NCBI GenBank assembly: GCA_017935525.1
Contig: JAGBHJ010000177.1
Location: 1 to 10,246, forward strand
DNA: 10,246 nt
Direction of reading: 5' to 3'
Origin: Clostridia bacterium
GTDB taxonomy: Bacteria > Bacillota > Clostridia > HGM11327
How positions within the stretch are numbered: position 1 is the stretch's first letter; every line of letters begins with the position of its first letter. Made by a program: the position numbers and the translations under genes. Below, in pieces: positions 1-6,899 of the stretch. The notes beneath the pieces are model-generated. The model worked only from the letters and a program-made list of their open reading frames with translations, searched no databases and had not been told where the DNA came from.

Positions 1-282
1 GTTGTTACCGTAACGCCCCATGGTAAGGTGGATGCAGTTGGCAAATGCCTGGGCAGAGCAAAGGCGATGAAGTTTATCGTTGACGGCATAATGGAAAGTC
101 GTGTGGACGAAAGCTTCCCTGTATATTCCCTCTATTCCTACGGCGAGGAAAATTGCGGGGAGCTGGAGAAAAAGCTTGCGGCGGCAGGAGTTGACATCAT
201 GGACAGACTGCAGGTGGGCTCTACAATAGGAGCACACGTTGGCGGTGGCGTTTTTGGTGTGGTATGGATCGAAAAGGCATAA
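1..282 (+). CDS. DegV family protein, C-terminal fragment (5' end outside window)
   Basis: The frame is open from the first base and ends at TAA 280-282, giving about 93 C-terminal residues. The last stretch, STIGAHVGGGVFGVVWIEKA, matches the closing G-x-H-x-G-x-G-x-x-G-V-x-(W/F) segment of DegV proteins. The earlier KVDAVGKCLGRAKAMKFIVD matches the family's gK..-R-kkAl-k-l helix. DegV proteins are soluble fatty-acid-binding proteins; in Firmicutes some (FakB) hand acyl chains to the kinase FakA for phospholipid synthesis. The N-terminal DegV domain with the lipid pocket lies to the left of the window, so a specific role cannot be given. No downstream partner gene is co-transcribed: a hairpin terminator follows at about 351-398. 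The family assignment is fairly sure and the substrate is unknown. Confidence 0.8.
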   Translation, partial: VVTVTPHGKVDAVGKCLGRAKAMKFIVDGIMESRVDESFPVYSLYSYGEENCGELEKKLAAAGVDIMDRLQVGSTIGAHVGGGVFGVVWIEKA

Positions 283-350
283 AACGTTTTGTTCAAATAA
301 TATATCGCAAATACAAACACTAACAAAAAACAAACAAAACGCTTTTGACG

Positions 351-398
351 GAGCAGATGGAGTCAGAAATGGGCTGACTTTATCTGCTTCTTTTTTTT
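351..398 (+). terminator. Rho-independent terminator after the DegV gene
   Basis: Arms 351-366 and 374-389 pair along about 16 bases, with a few G-U or mismatched positions and a 7-base loop. A run of eight T follows (391-398). The T run directly abuts the -35 box of the next promoter at 400, so one transcription unit ends where the next begins. Confidence 0.8.
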
Positions 399-399
399 A

Positions 400-428
400 T
401 TGACAAACGTTGCCTCTTTTGATATAAT
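400..428 (+). promoter_or_regulatory. Consensus sigma-A-type promoter for the msrC-glycosidase-thiN unit
   Basis: TTGACA at 400-405 and TATAAT at 423-428 are separated by exactly 17 bases, a perfect match to the vegetative consensus. The AAAGGAG ribosome binding site (434-440) and ATG (449) follow so closely that the untranslated leader is only about 15 bases. No operator or riboswitch fits in between, which suggests constitutive expression. Confidence 0.88.
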
Positions 429-448
429 TACAAAAAGGAGAACGAAAT

Positions 449-910
449 ATGACGGACTACAATTTTCTTAACAACAGCCTTTGTGCATTGACTGACGGAA
501 TTCCTCATTCCATTGCCAACCTTGCCAATGCGGCGGCACTTTTGTATGACGTGCTGGATGACGTCAACTGGGCGGGGTTTTATATTATGAAGGACGGAAA
601 GCTTGTGCTGGGTCCCTTTTGCGGTAAGCCTGCGTGCATAGAGATAGCCGTTGGCAAGGGCGTTTGCGGTACTGCGGTGGAAAGAGGACAGACCGTGCTT
701 GTGGAGGACGTGCACAAATTCCCGGGGCATATTGCTTGTGACGGCGCATCAAACTCGGAGATAGTGGTGCCCATATGGCAAAACGGCAGAGTTGCAGGGG
801 TGCTGGATATAGATAGCCCCGTGTTTGGCAGGTTTGACAGTAACGACAAGACGGGTCTTGAGGCCTTTGTTAAGATATTGGAAAGAAACGTTGATTTAGA
901 TAATTTATAA
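449..910 (+). CDS. msrC: Free methionine-(R)-sulfoxide reductase (GAF-domain fRMsr)
   Basis: This 153-residue cytosolic enzyme reduces free L-methionine-(R)-sulfoxide, using thioredoxin as the usual donor. The whole protein is a single GAF domain of normal fRMsr length. The family signature is visible: PACIEI, GKGVCGTA, VEDVHKFPGHIACD and SNSEIVVP. The three redox cysteines are Cys63, Cys73 and Cys97, spaced 10 and 24 residues apart. This is the same spacing as Cys84, Cys94 and Cys118 of E. coli YebR/MsrC, so the catalytic and resolving cysteines are intact. The start at ATG 449 has AAAGGAG 8 bases upstream and sits just behind a consensus promoter. It is the first gene of a three-gene unit, and the next start is 11 bases after its stop. 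I see no functional link to its neighbours beyond shared transcription. Confidence 0.95.
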   Translation: MTDYNFLNNSLCALTDGIPHSIANLANAAALLYDVLDDVNWAGFYIMKDGKLVLGPFCGKPACIEIAVGKGVCGTAVERGQTVLVEDVHKFPGHIACDGASNSEIVVPIWQNGRVAGVLDIDSPVFGRFDSNDKTGLEAFVKILERNVDLDNL

Positions 911-921
911 AGAGGTATATT

Positions 922-3237
922 ATGGCAGACAAAAAAGTTGGTAACAGAGGCGCCACCCAAAGGACGCCCTCCTACGCACAGTATTTTTCTTGGATAAACA
1001 ACACCAATGAGGGCTCAACAGAAGCGCACACTCTCATCAATCTGGAATATTTTAAGTGGTTGAAGGATGAGTACGGAATGCAGCTGGATATTTATGCTTG
1101 GGATGCAGGCAATCTTGACGGCGCAGGCAGAACTTACCAGTTCCTTGACGGAGAAAAGATAAAGGAGCAGTACCCCAACGGTTATGCCCCCATTGCAAAG
1201 GCGGCGGCGGATATGGGCACGAGACTTGGTGTATGGTGCGGTCCTGATGGCTTTGGTGACACGGAGGAAAGCGCAAAAAAGAGATTTGATCAGATGGTCT
1301 CTCTGTGCAAGGAACACAATTTTGCGCTGTTCAAGCTGGATGGCGTGTGCGGTGATCTGCGCCCCGAAAGACGCAAGACCTTTGTGGAAATGGTAAAGGA
1401 GTGCAGAAAATATTCTCCCGACCTTGTTATCCTCAACCACAGACTTGAGCTTGGACAGGGCAATAATTACGTTACCACGGAGCTTTGGAACGGCGCGGAG
1501 ACATATACAGACGTCCATTCCTCTAACGGATGCACGGCGCCCCACCACAGAGCGTATCTGTTCAGCAGAGGCTTGACGGATGATCTGGACAGGCTGATGG
1601 AGGATCACGGTGTTTGTATTTCTTCCTGCATTGATTTTTTTGAGGATGAGCTGATATACCAGGCGTTCGGAAGGTCCCTTATTATTGCCCCTGAGGTGTA
1701 CGGCAATCCATGGCTTATGAATGATGCCGAGCAGGGCCACATGGCGCATATTTACAACCTCCACAGACGGCTTCGTGACGTGCTTGTGGACGGAATCGTG
1801 TTGCCAAAGGAAAAATACGGCGCTTATGCCGTGGCAAGAGGCTCTGACGACGTGAGGGTTCTGAACTTTGGCAATGCTACATGGGCTCCCGTCAAGGTGG
1901 AGATATCTCTTAATGAGGAAATAGGACTTTGCCCCTGCGGTAAGGTGAGAGTGATCTCCCACCATCCCTACGAAAAGGTTGTTGGCGATTTTGAATACGG
2001 GGACAAGGTTACCGTAGAGGTGCTTCCGTTCAGGGCGGCGCTTTATGAGATATGCTCCGTTGACAAGGCTCCCGATATGCCCACGGGATGCGAATACATC
2101 GTTCTGCATGAGAATGAACAGGGAAGACCCGACAGAATTAAGGTGGTAAAAAACGGTGAATTTGACAACACCTTCCCCGTGATACAAAAACTCGGTACGG
2201 CTGTGGACTGCAACGTCCCACACAACGCCCAAATGCTGTACGAAACCGCTATGTTTGCCGCAGATACAGATTCCTTGGAAACACGTGCGGTAAGAAGATC
2301 CGGCAAGACTGCCATTCCACAGGTGCAGGCGGCAAGGGATGCGTTCTTTGGGCAGAAGACCTTTATGCTTAGAGGCTGTGACCAACGCTATATGTTTGAC
2401 GGAAACAAGGATACGTTCTACGATGGCAGAGCAACGGAGCCCATATACGGTCACCCCAGAGTAAACGAAAGATGCTTGAGAATAGATCTTGGCGATGTAT
2501 ATGATGCTGATACGCTGGAGATAGAATTCTTTAATACTGAAAACGAGGTCCACGAGTGCGGACACCAGGATGCTCCCATTGACTTTGAGTATTCCACCGA
2601 TCTGGAAAGCTGGACTGCGGAAAAGCTGATAGAAACAAGGGTAACAAACCCCAACGAGGTGATGGAGTGCGTAAAGGACGTTATCCATTACACTTTTACC
2701 GTGGATGGCAGGAGAGAGGTATCGGAATACAAGATAGGCGGCAAGGTAAGGTATATCAGAATGTACCGCCCCGTAAACAGAATTTACAGAGTATCCGTTA
2801 TAAAGGACGGAAAGCCTGTTGACGTAAAGGCTCCATGGGGTAGTGACCTTATGAAGCATTACGCAAAGTCCCCCGTTGTTGCGGCAAAGAAATTGACTGC
2901 AACGGTTACGGAGGATATGTGGGCGGAAGGAAGCTATATTTCCGTTGCGCTCGAGGGTGTGCACGGCAACGAGGCGGCGTGTGCAGTCTGCACGGTTGAC
3001 GGCAAGGCCTACGGCGCACCTGACAGAGCACCGTCCTACCCTTCTAACTCTTTTGAGGTAAAGCCTGTGCGTAAGGATAGGTTCTATACCTACTACATTC
3101 CCGTTACAAGGGATATGCTGGGCAAGGAATTGACTGTATGGGTGCTTTTGTGTGACGAAGCAAAGACCGACTTTGCGGTGGATTGCTATATTTGTCCGCC
3201 TAACAGAGAGCCCGATGGCGTTATTGTGGAAAGATAA
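922..3237 (+). CDS. Clan GH-D-like (alpha-galactosidase-type) glycosidase with apparent discoidin-like C-terminal module
   Basis: This is a 771-residue protein with no signal peptide or membrane segment, so it is probably cytosolic. Residues ~15-300 read as a (beta/alpha)8 barrel of the melibiase type: QLDIYAWDAG (54-63), RLGVWCGPDGFG (101-112) and FKLDGVCGD (137-145). In clan GH-D families (GH27/GH36) the Asp of a K-x-D motif is the catalytic nucleophile, making Asp140 the candidate. I could not assign the acid/base; acidic residues around 193-198 or 238-243 are possible. Residues ~310-378 look like the usual small all-beta domain after the barrel. Residues ~485-630 resemble an F5/8 type C (discoidin) sugar-binding fold: LRIDLGDVYDADTLEIEFF (519-537), FEYSTDLESW (555-564) and VRYIRMYRP (609-617). 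The last ~130 residues are unrecognised. The barrel starts almost at residue 1, so the N-terminal beta-sandwich of classical GH36 enzymes is absent. The start has AGAGGT upstream. Clan level is likely; the sugar substrate is unknown. Confidence 0.65.
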   Translation: MADKKVGNRGATQRTPSYAQYFSWINNTNEGSTEAHTLINLEYFKWLKDEYGMQLDIYAWDAGNLDGAGRTYQFLDGEKIKEQYPNGYAPIAKAAADMGTRLGVWCGPDGFGDTEESAKKRFDQMVSLCKEHNFALFKLDGVCGDLRPERRKTFVEMVKECRKYSPDLVILNHRLELGQGNNYVTTELWNGAETYTDVHSSNGCTAPHHRAYLFSRGLTDDLDRLMEDHGVCISSCIDFFEDELIYQAFGRSLIIAPEVYGNPWLMNDAEQGHMAHIYNLHRRLRDVLVDGIVLPKEKYGAYAVARGSDDVRVLNFGNATWAPVKVEISLNEEIGLCPCGKVRVISHHPYEKVVGDFEYGDKVTVEVLPFRAALYEICSVDKAPDMPTGCEYIVLHENEQGRPDRIKVVKNGEFDNTFPVIQKLGTAVDCNVPHNAQMLYETAMFAADTDSLETRAVRRSGKTAIPQVQAARDAFFGQKTFMLRGCDQRYMFDGNKDTFYDGRATEPIYGHPRVNERCLRIDLGDVYDADTLEIEFFNTENEVHECGHQDAPIDFEYSTDLESWTAEKLIETRVTNPNEVMECVKDVIHYTFTVDGRREVSEYKIGGKVRYIRMYRPVNRIYRVSVIKDGKPVDVKAPWGSDLMKHYAKSPVVAAKKLTATVTEDMWAEGSYISVALEGVHGNEAACAVCTVDGKAYGAPDRAPSYPSNSFEVKPVRKDRFYTYYIPVTRDMLGKELTVWVLLCDEAKTDFAVDCYICPPNREPDGVIVER

Positions 3238-3863
3238 TGGCACGTTGGGTGATCGTCGGCGGGGCTGACGTAAATAATTACGACGCTGTAAAGTCGTTCC
3301 TTAAGGATGACGATATTATGGTGTACTGCGATTGCGGTCTTAAGCATATGGAAGCCTTGGGAAGACCTGCAGACCTTGTGCTGGGGGATTTTGACTCCCA
3401 CCCAAAGCCGCACACAGCGGTTGAGACCATCGTTCTCCCTGTGGAAAAGGATGACACCGACTCCGTATTTGCGGCAAAGGAGGGCATCAGAAGGGGTTAC
3501 ACCGATATTGTGCTGGTGGGTGCCGTGGGCGGAACGTTGGACCATACCATGGCAAATATATCCATACTTCTTTGGCTGGATGAAATGGGCGCAAATGCCG
3601 TATTGATAGACGACTATTCCCAGATGGAGGTAATATCCTCGGGCAAGTCGGCATTGGTGGAGGATACCTACGACAAATTCTCCGTGGTGGCAATGACTCC
3701 CGAGGTGACGGGCGTTTATATCAGCGATGCCAGATACACCTTGGATGACGGAGTTATACAGATGAGCTACCAGTACGCAGTAAGAAACGAGCCAATTCCG
3801 GGGAAGACCGCAAGGGTCACCATTGGGTGCGGCAAGGCACTTTTGATAAAGATATGGAAATAG
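3237..3863 (+). CDS. thiN: Thiamine pyrophosphokinase
   Basis: This cytosolic enzyme transfers pyrophosphate from ATP to thiamine to make the cofactor thiamine diphosphate. The protein is 208 residues, normal for bacterial ThiN. Family motifs appear in order: VIVGGAD (5-11), LVLGDFDS (47-54), the Mg/substrate-binding KDDTD (71-75) and VGGTLDH (97-103). A C-terminal beta domain follows, with YISDARYTL (161-169) and a closing GCGKALLI strand (197-204). The ATG overlaps the TAA of the glycosidase gene by one base (TAATG at 3235-3239). Upstream there is only a weak GGAAAGA, so translation is probably coupled to the previous gene. It is the last gene of the unit and a strong terminator starts within a few bases of its TAG. 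Thiamine salvage has no obvious tie to the glycosidase beyond co-transcription. Confidence 0.95.
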   Translation: MARWVIVGGADVNNYDAVKSFLKDDDIMVYCDCGLKHMEALGRPADLVLGDFDSHPKPHTAVETIVLPVEKDDTDSVFAAKEGIRRGYTDIVLVGAVGGTLDHTMANISILLWLDEMGANAVLIDDYSQMEVISSGKSALVEDTYDKFSVVAMTPEVTGVYISDARYTLDDGVIQMSYQYAVRNEPIPGKTARVTIGCGKALLIKIWK

Positions 3864-3865
3864 AG

Positions 3866-3904
3866 AAAACTCGGATGCGTGTATCTGCATCCGAGTTTTT
3901 GTTA
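3866..3904. terminator. Hairpin terminator shared by convergent thiN and dpaB
   Basis: AAAACTCGGATGC (3866-3878) and its exact reverse complement (3888-3900, with one more G-C pair possible at the loop) form a 13-bp stem closed by a short loop. The T run at 3895-3900 suits the rightward genes. Read leftward, the stem ends in GTTTTC, a weaker U tract just after the dpaB stop (3902-3904). It can therefore serve both converging units. Confidence 0.88.
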
Positions 3905-4483
3905 AGAAATAAGCATTGGCTGCAGCTGTTGACCCTCCAACGCCGCCTGCAACGTGGGGATTATCATGCTGAAATCCGCAACCACGGAGCAAGGCTTGCC
4001 GTTGGGGGCGTCCTGCCGCATGGGCACAAAATAGATGTTCTTTCTGTTCATAAGCTTGCCGATGTTTTCGCCGTTTGCTCCAAGAGCATCGTTTGAGGAA
4101 ACTGCCAGCACAACGGGGCGGTTGTTTCTCAAATGAGATTTTACCGCCATCAACACGGGGGTGTCGGTGATGCCGTTTGCCATCTTCGCAAGGGTGTTGC
4201 CCGTGGCAGGAGCAACGATCATTGCATCCAGCAGCTTTTTGGGTCCGATGGGCTCTGCGGCAACGATGGACGTTATCGGTTGGGCGTCTGCTGCCTTTGA
4301 TACCATGCAATAAAAATCCTTTGCCTTGACAAATCTGGTGTCGTATTCAGCCACGGCGTTGGAGAAAATGGGAAGCACCTTGTCACACAAGGGCACAAGC
4401 CTTACCAACTGCTCGTAAACCTCCATGAGGGTGCAGAATGACCCTGTAAAGGCAAAGCCTATTCTCTTATCTGTCAGCTCCAT
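3902..4483 (-). CDS. dpaB: Dipicolinate synthase subunit B (flavoprotein-like)
   Basis: This is SpoVFB/DpaB. With DpaA it oxidises (4S)-4-hydroxy-2,3,4,5-tetrahydrodipicolinate-derived precursor to dipicolinic acid in the mother cell late in sporulation; the acid then accumulates in the spore core with calcium. The protein is 193 residues, normal for the family, and is built as one flavoprotein-type (Rossmann-like) domain. Visible hallmarks are RIGFAFTGSFCTL (7-19), APATGNTLAKMANGITDTPV (91-110), VLAVSSNDALGAN (125-137) and NIYFVPMRQDAP (149-160). ATG 4483-4481 directly follows the TAA of dpaA (no gap). It has AAAGGAG (4495-4489) 5 bases upstream, inside the end of dpaA, so the two are one translationally tight unit. 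Clostridium sensu stricto often lacks this pair and uses an Etf protein instead, so its presence points to another clostridial or bacillar lineage. Confidence 0.95.
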   Translation of the reverse strand: MELTDKRIGFAFTGSFCTLMEVYEQLVRLVPLCDKVLPIFSNAVAEYDTRFVKAKDFYCMVSKAADAQPITSIVAAEPIGPKKLLDAMIVAPATGNTLAKMANGITDTPVLMAVKSHLRNNRPVVLAVSSNDALGANGENIGKLMNRKNIYFVPMRQDAPNGKPCSVVADFSMIIPTLQAALEGQQLQPMLIS

Positions 4484-5317
4484 TTATGCTCCTTTCTGCC
4501 TTAATTCCGTTACGGTGGCGTGTATCATTTTATACAGATTTTCTCCCGAGGTGCGGGGAGAATAAATATCGGGCAGGGAAAGATAGAGCCCTGAGTTTAT
4601 TCCGTGGGCCTTGGCGTATTCGTGGTCTATTCCGCCGGGGCGGGAGGCAAGATCTATCAAAATACATCCGTCTTTTACTTTGTCAAGCTCCTTGGCGCCT
4701 ATCACCCTTGCGGGGCAGGTGTTGAATACCATGTCAGCAGAGGCGATGCATTCTGCCAGCTGAGGAAAATCAATGGTACTGCAGCCATGGTATTCTGCGT
4801 CAATGCGATCGGCGTGCTTTCTGGCGCAGACAGTAACATTGACACCCATATTGACCAAAAGTCTTGCAAGGGCCTGGGCTATGCATCCGTAGCCGCAGAC
4901 GATGGCGCTGTGACCGTACATGGTGTGGAATGTATTCTGCATGGCAATACCAAGGGCGGCCTCGGCGGTGGGGATGGCGTTCAGCTTTTTGAAGCGAAGG
5001 TCCTCGTTGATATCGAATATTCCAAAGCCGATAATGTCGGAAAGTGAGGTAATGTCCCCGTCAGCCTTACCCAGTATGATGTAATTGTCGCAGGTGAGGC
5101 GTGGTGCCAGCTCGTTTAACGTGATGTCCGTGCCCTTTATTCTGCCGAGGGCGTCCTTATAAGGAATTGGCAAAAGTATTATATCTGAAATATCGGTGCG
5201 GGATAGAGCGTCGCGGGAGATCACGTGCTCTACGGTGTAGCCGTTTTCTGCCAGCAATGCCTTGGCGACCGTGATGCGGTTGTCCCTGCCGATAACTGTT
5301 ATTTTGTTAAGATTCAA
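4484..5317 (-). CDS. dpaA: Dipicolinate synthase subunit A (NAD(P)-binding)
   Basis: This is SpoVFA/DpaA, the dehydrogenase-like subunit of dipicolinate synthase; its partner DpaB follows without a gap. The protein is 277 residues, slightly shorter than the usual ~290-300. The N-terminal third (KITVIGRDNR onward, residues 5-14) is the family's first Rossmann-like domain. Residues ~113-240 are the dinucleotide-binding domain, with AIPTAEAAL (114-122) and the G-x-G-x-x-A loop VCGYGCIAQALA (140-151). The C-terminus carries GLYLSLPDIYSPRTSGENLY (243-262), the family's conserved closing segment. The start is a TTG (5317-5315) with AAAGGGG 8 bases upstream (5332-5326); no ATG lies nearby in frame, so TTG is preferred. 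A sporulation-type promoter candidate lies at 5366-5392. No lysine-pathway genes (asd, dapA) adjoin it, unlike in Bacillus. Confidence 0.94.
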   Translation of the reverse strand: MNLNKITVIGRDNRITVAKALLAENGYTVEHVISRDALSRTDISDIILLPIPYKDALGRIKGTDITLNELAPRLTCDNYIILGKADGDITSLSDIIGFGIFDINEDLRFKKLNAIPTAEAALGIAMQNTFHTMYGHSAIVCGYGCIAQALARLLVNMGVNVTVCARKHADRIDAEYHGCSTIDFPQLAECIASADMVFNTCPARVIGAKELDKVKDGCILIDLASRPGGIDHEYAKAHGINSGLYLSLPDIYSPRTSGENLYKMIHATVTELRQKGA

Positions 5318-5365
5318 GAGTTATACCCCTTTCTTGCGGTAATAACGCCCGTGGGCGTTCGGTAC

Positions 5366-5392
5366 ATTATATGAGCATGTAGGGAAAAGGGT
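5366..5392 (-). promoter_or_regulatory. Candidate sigma-K-type promoter for dpaA-dpaB, followed by a 5' hairpin
   Basis: Read leftward, an AC (5392-5391) lies 17 bases before CATATAATG (5373-5365). That is close to the sigma-K pattern AC-N16/17-CATANNNTA, with one mismatch. The overlapping TATAAT (5371-5366) lacks a TTGACA-like -35 at the right distance, which argues against sigma-A. In B. subtilis spoVF is transcribed by sigma-K. A perfect inverted repeat, AACGCCC-GT-GGGCGTT (5344-5359), lies where the transcript would begin, so the mRNA would open with a GC-rich hairpin. The promoter call is by eye only. Confidence 0.38.
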
Positions 5393-5421
5393 TATGAAAA
5401 ACGTGGCGGATAACGTTGAGG

Positions 5422-5463
5422 GAAAATAAAACTGCGAGGCTTTTGCGTATCAAGCCTCGCAGT
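5422..5463 (-). terminator. Terminator of the nucleoside-hydrolase-like gene
   Basis: ACTGCGAGGCTT (5431-5442) and its exact complement (5452-5463) form a 12-bp stem with a 9-base loop. Read leftward it is followed by TTTATTTT (5430-5423). It lies 8 bases beyond the stop codon of the leftward gene and insulates dpaA from readthrough. Confidence 0.88.
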
Positions 5464-5471
5464 AAAATCGG

Positions 5472-6389
5472 TTACTTTAATCTGCTGATGTATTTCCACG
5501 TGTCCTCAAGCACGGGGTCCCTCTCCATGGATTCCATGTAGATTATATTGTGACGCATTCTGTCAAATGCGTAGTAGTGGTCATCCGTAAAGATGGGCGC
5601 AGGGATGATGGAGAATTTGAAATGCTCGGGAGTCGTCAGCACCGCAGGTGCGGCAACGTCGTAGAGTATTCTTTCTCTCTTGCCCATGTAATTCCAATGG
5701 AACTTGGGGGTGTTGGGGAATTCGTCACGGAAGAATTTTTGTATCTTGCCGTCGCCCTCTATCTTTGCCAGATCGTCAAAGCCAAATGTCAGCACGCAGG
5801 TGCCGTGGTCGTGGGCAGGCAAAAGGATCAGGGGCACTCCGCAGTCGATGAGGTACTGTCCTGCGGCGTAGTCAAACGCCAGATTGCATTCGTCAAGCTT
5901 TCCCTTAAAGTCAAGACATTGGCCACCCAGCCATATCACGCAGATCTTTTCCTTAATGGCAGGCTCCAGCATGATGGCGGAGGAGACGTTTGTGCAACAG
6001 CCGGTTGCAACAACGTACAGCAGCTCGTCCTCGGGCATGGACAGTGCGGTGTTGATTATGTTCCGTGCGGCAGGACAATCGATGGGCTTGCCGCCGTTGT
6101 CAAATATGCAATTCTTTGCACCCATATACGTGGTGTATTTGTCACCGCATCCGCAAATGTCAAATAATCTCAAAAACTCGTTGTAGCACGCTTCTGCGCC
6201 AAGCACGTAGTCACCCGTATCTCCCTTACCAAAGGTTCCGCCGTTGGCAGAAAGCAGCTGAATTTTTTCGCTTCCCAAGCAGTACGCAAGGGCGTATTGG
6301 TCGTCCATTTCTATTGCAATGTCCGAATCCAGTATGATCTTTTTGACTCTGTCGTTTTTTATATCTTCCAATATCTGTTCAAGCGTCAT
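5472..6389 (-). CDS. Nucleoside-hydrolase-like protein (inosine/uridine-preferring family fold)
   Basis: The protein has 305 residues, the usual length of the family, which cleaves the N-glycosidic bond of ribonucleosides with a Ca2+-bound Asp cluster. Visible parts are the N-terminal Asp motif ILDSDIAIEMDDQYALA (19-35), VVATGCCTNVSSAI with a following LEP (the family's G-x-x-TN-(I/V) segment), VIWLGG, ECNLAFD (N and D of the E-(F/W)-N-...-D motif) and a late YDVAAPAVL. The classical D-x-D-P-G-x-D-D is stretched here by two residues to D-S-D-I-A-I-E-M-D-D. That variant is typical of an uncharacterised branch, so true nucleosidase activity is not assured. ATG 6389 is chosen because GAGGT lies just upstream and the consensus promoter is at 6426-6454. 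The longer in-frame start at 6494 would lie upstream of that promoter. It is monocistronic, with no signal peptide. Confidence 0.8.
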   Translation of the reverse strand: MTLEQILEDIKNDRVKKIILDSDIAIEMDDQYALAYCLGSEKIQLLSANGGTFGKGDTGDYVLGAEACYNEFLRLFDICGCGDKYTTYMGAKNCIFDNGGKPIDCPAARNIINTALSMPEDELLYVVATGCCTNVSSAIMLEPAIKEKICVIWLGGQCLDFKGKLDECNLAFDYAAGQYLIDCGVPLILLPAHDHGTCVLTFGFDDLAKIEGDGKIQKFFRDEFPNTPKFHWNYMGKRERILYDVAAPAVLTTPEHFKFSIIPAPIFTDDHYYAFDRMRHNIIYMESMERDPVLEDTWKYISRLK

Positions 6390-6425
6390 ATAGTTACCTC
6401 GCTGATAATTATTTGGTTTGGTAAT

Positions 6426-6454
6426 ATTGTAACAGATAAAGCCCGTGATGTCAA
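6426..6454 (-). promoter_or_regulatory. Consensus sigma-A-type promoter of the nucleoside-hydrolase-like gene
   Basis: Read leftward, TTGACA (6454-6449) and TACAAT (6431-6426) are spaced by 17 bases. Transcription would begin near 6419, about 30 bases before the chosen ATG. This fixes the start at 6389 rather than 6494. It is divergent from the T-box promoter at 6532-6560. Confidence 0.85.
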
Positions 6455-6531
6455 CAGGTTTTGTGAAAATATTTGGGAGGATAATTATTAGCATGGGAGA
6501 AATTTTTATTCATTTTTTTTCAAAAATGGTA

Positions 6532-6560
6532 TTGACAAATCAAAAAAACAGGTGTATAAT
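6532..6560 (+). promoter_or_regulatory. Consensus promoter of T-box module 1
   Basis: TTGACA at 6532-6537 and TATAAT at 6555-6560 with a 17-base spacer form a perfect sigma-A-type match. The predicted start near 6567 leaves a leader of about 330 bases before the ATG at 6900, all explained by the T-box RNA and its terminator. Confidence 0.9.
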
Positions 6561-6566
6561 ATGCAC

Positions 6567-6862
6567 ATCAATAAATCAAAGGCTATGACGAAGACGGTAG
6601 AGTAAAGCTTCTCACAGAGAGTCGGGGATGGTGTGATCCCGGCAGACAGTCAGCTCAATATCCAATCACTTCTGAGCCGAGGGTCCCAAAGGCGTTTGCC
6701 GAGTAGACATCCTCCGAGAATGCTGCGTTAGTGCATAGGGCTTAATAGAGTCTGAAGGTGGTACGGGTGACCGTGCAATTTGAGTGGTACCGCGGGTGTA
6801 TAAACAAGAGGTTTATAGCTCGTCTCAAAGTAAAAACAGTACTTTGAGACGGGCTGTTTTTG
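6567..6862 (+). promoter_or_regulatory. T-box leader 1, predicted tRNA-Ile sensor (specifier ATC)
   Basis: The T-box core GAGTGGTACCGCGG lies at 6782-6795. Stem I closes with GGCT (6581-6584) and AGCC (6675-6678). A GA-rich kink-turn follows, then helix GAAG (6590-6593)/CTTC (6669-6672). The 3' side of the specifier loop is A-ATC-A (6664-6668), giving codon ATC (6665-6667) followed by the usual purine. The distal AGAGAG (6616-6621) and GGTG (6630-6633) fit the interlocking loops that contact the tRNA elbow. Stem III is ACGG-GTGA-CCGT (6763-6774). The bulge TGGT (6785-6788) would pair with a tRNA end having A at the discriminator position, as tRNA-Ile does. TTTGAG before the bulge can pair with CTCAAA (6824-6829), the arm otherwise used by the terminator. 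Uncharged tRNA-Ile should thus turn the operon on. The T-box class is certain; the Ile call rests on a hand fold. Confidence 0.9.
6817..6861 (+). terminator. Conditional terminator of T-box leader 1
   Basis: AGCTCGTCTCAAAGT (6818-6832) pairs with ACTTTGAGACGGGCT (6841-6855) across an 8-base loop and is followed by GTTTTTG. Its left arm is shared with the antiterminator, the standard T-box switch. Confidence 0.92.
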
Positions 6863-6899
6863 TTTAAAAATTTGTGGAATTACATAAGGAGGTTGAGTT

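Noticed and set aside
282..346. An AT-rich inverted repeat (AAAACGTTTTGTT near 281 against AACAAAACGCTTTT near 333) as a terminator or regulatory hairpin
   Set aside because: The arms are imperfect with a loop of about 38 bases and no following T run. The hairpin at 351-398 is a far better terminator.
1015..3243. A 742-codon open frame on the minus strand opposite the glycosidase gene
   Set aside because: It is antisense to a gene with recognisable domains. The translation is rich in Cys, His and Ser with no family signature, and there is no ribosome binding site or promoter. Long antisense frames arise from codon bias.
3186..4310. A 374-codon minus-strand frame spanning thiN and dpaB
   Set aside because: It overlaps two well-identified genes and crosses the shared terminator; the translation shows no family signature.
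6390..6494. A 35-codon N-terminal extension of the nucleoside-hydrolase-like gene starting at 6494
   Set aside because: The consensus promoter at 6426-6454 lies inside it, the extension has no ribosome binding site, and ATG 6389 has GAGGT upstream and gives normal family length.
6664..6666. Reading the leader 1 specifier as AAT (Asn) or TCC (Ser)
   Set aside because: Alignment with leader 2 and the helix GAAG/CTTC fix the codon as the three bases before the final purine of the loop, which is ATC. The other registers break the shared geometry.
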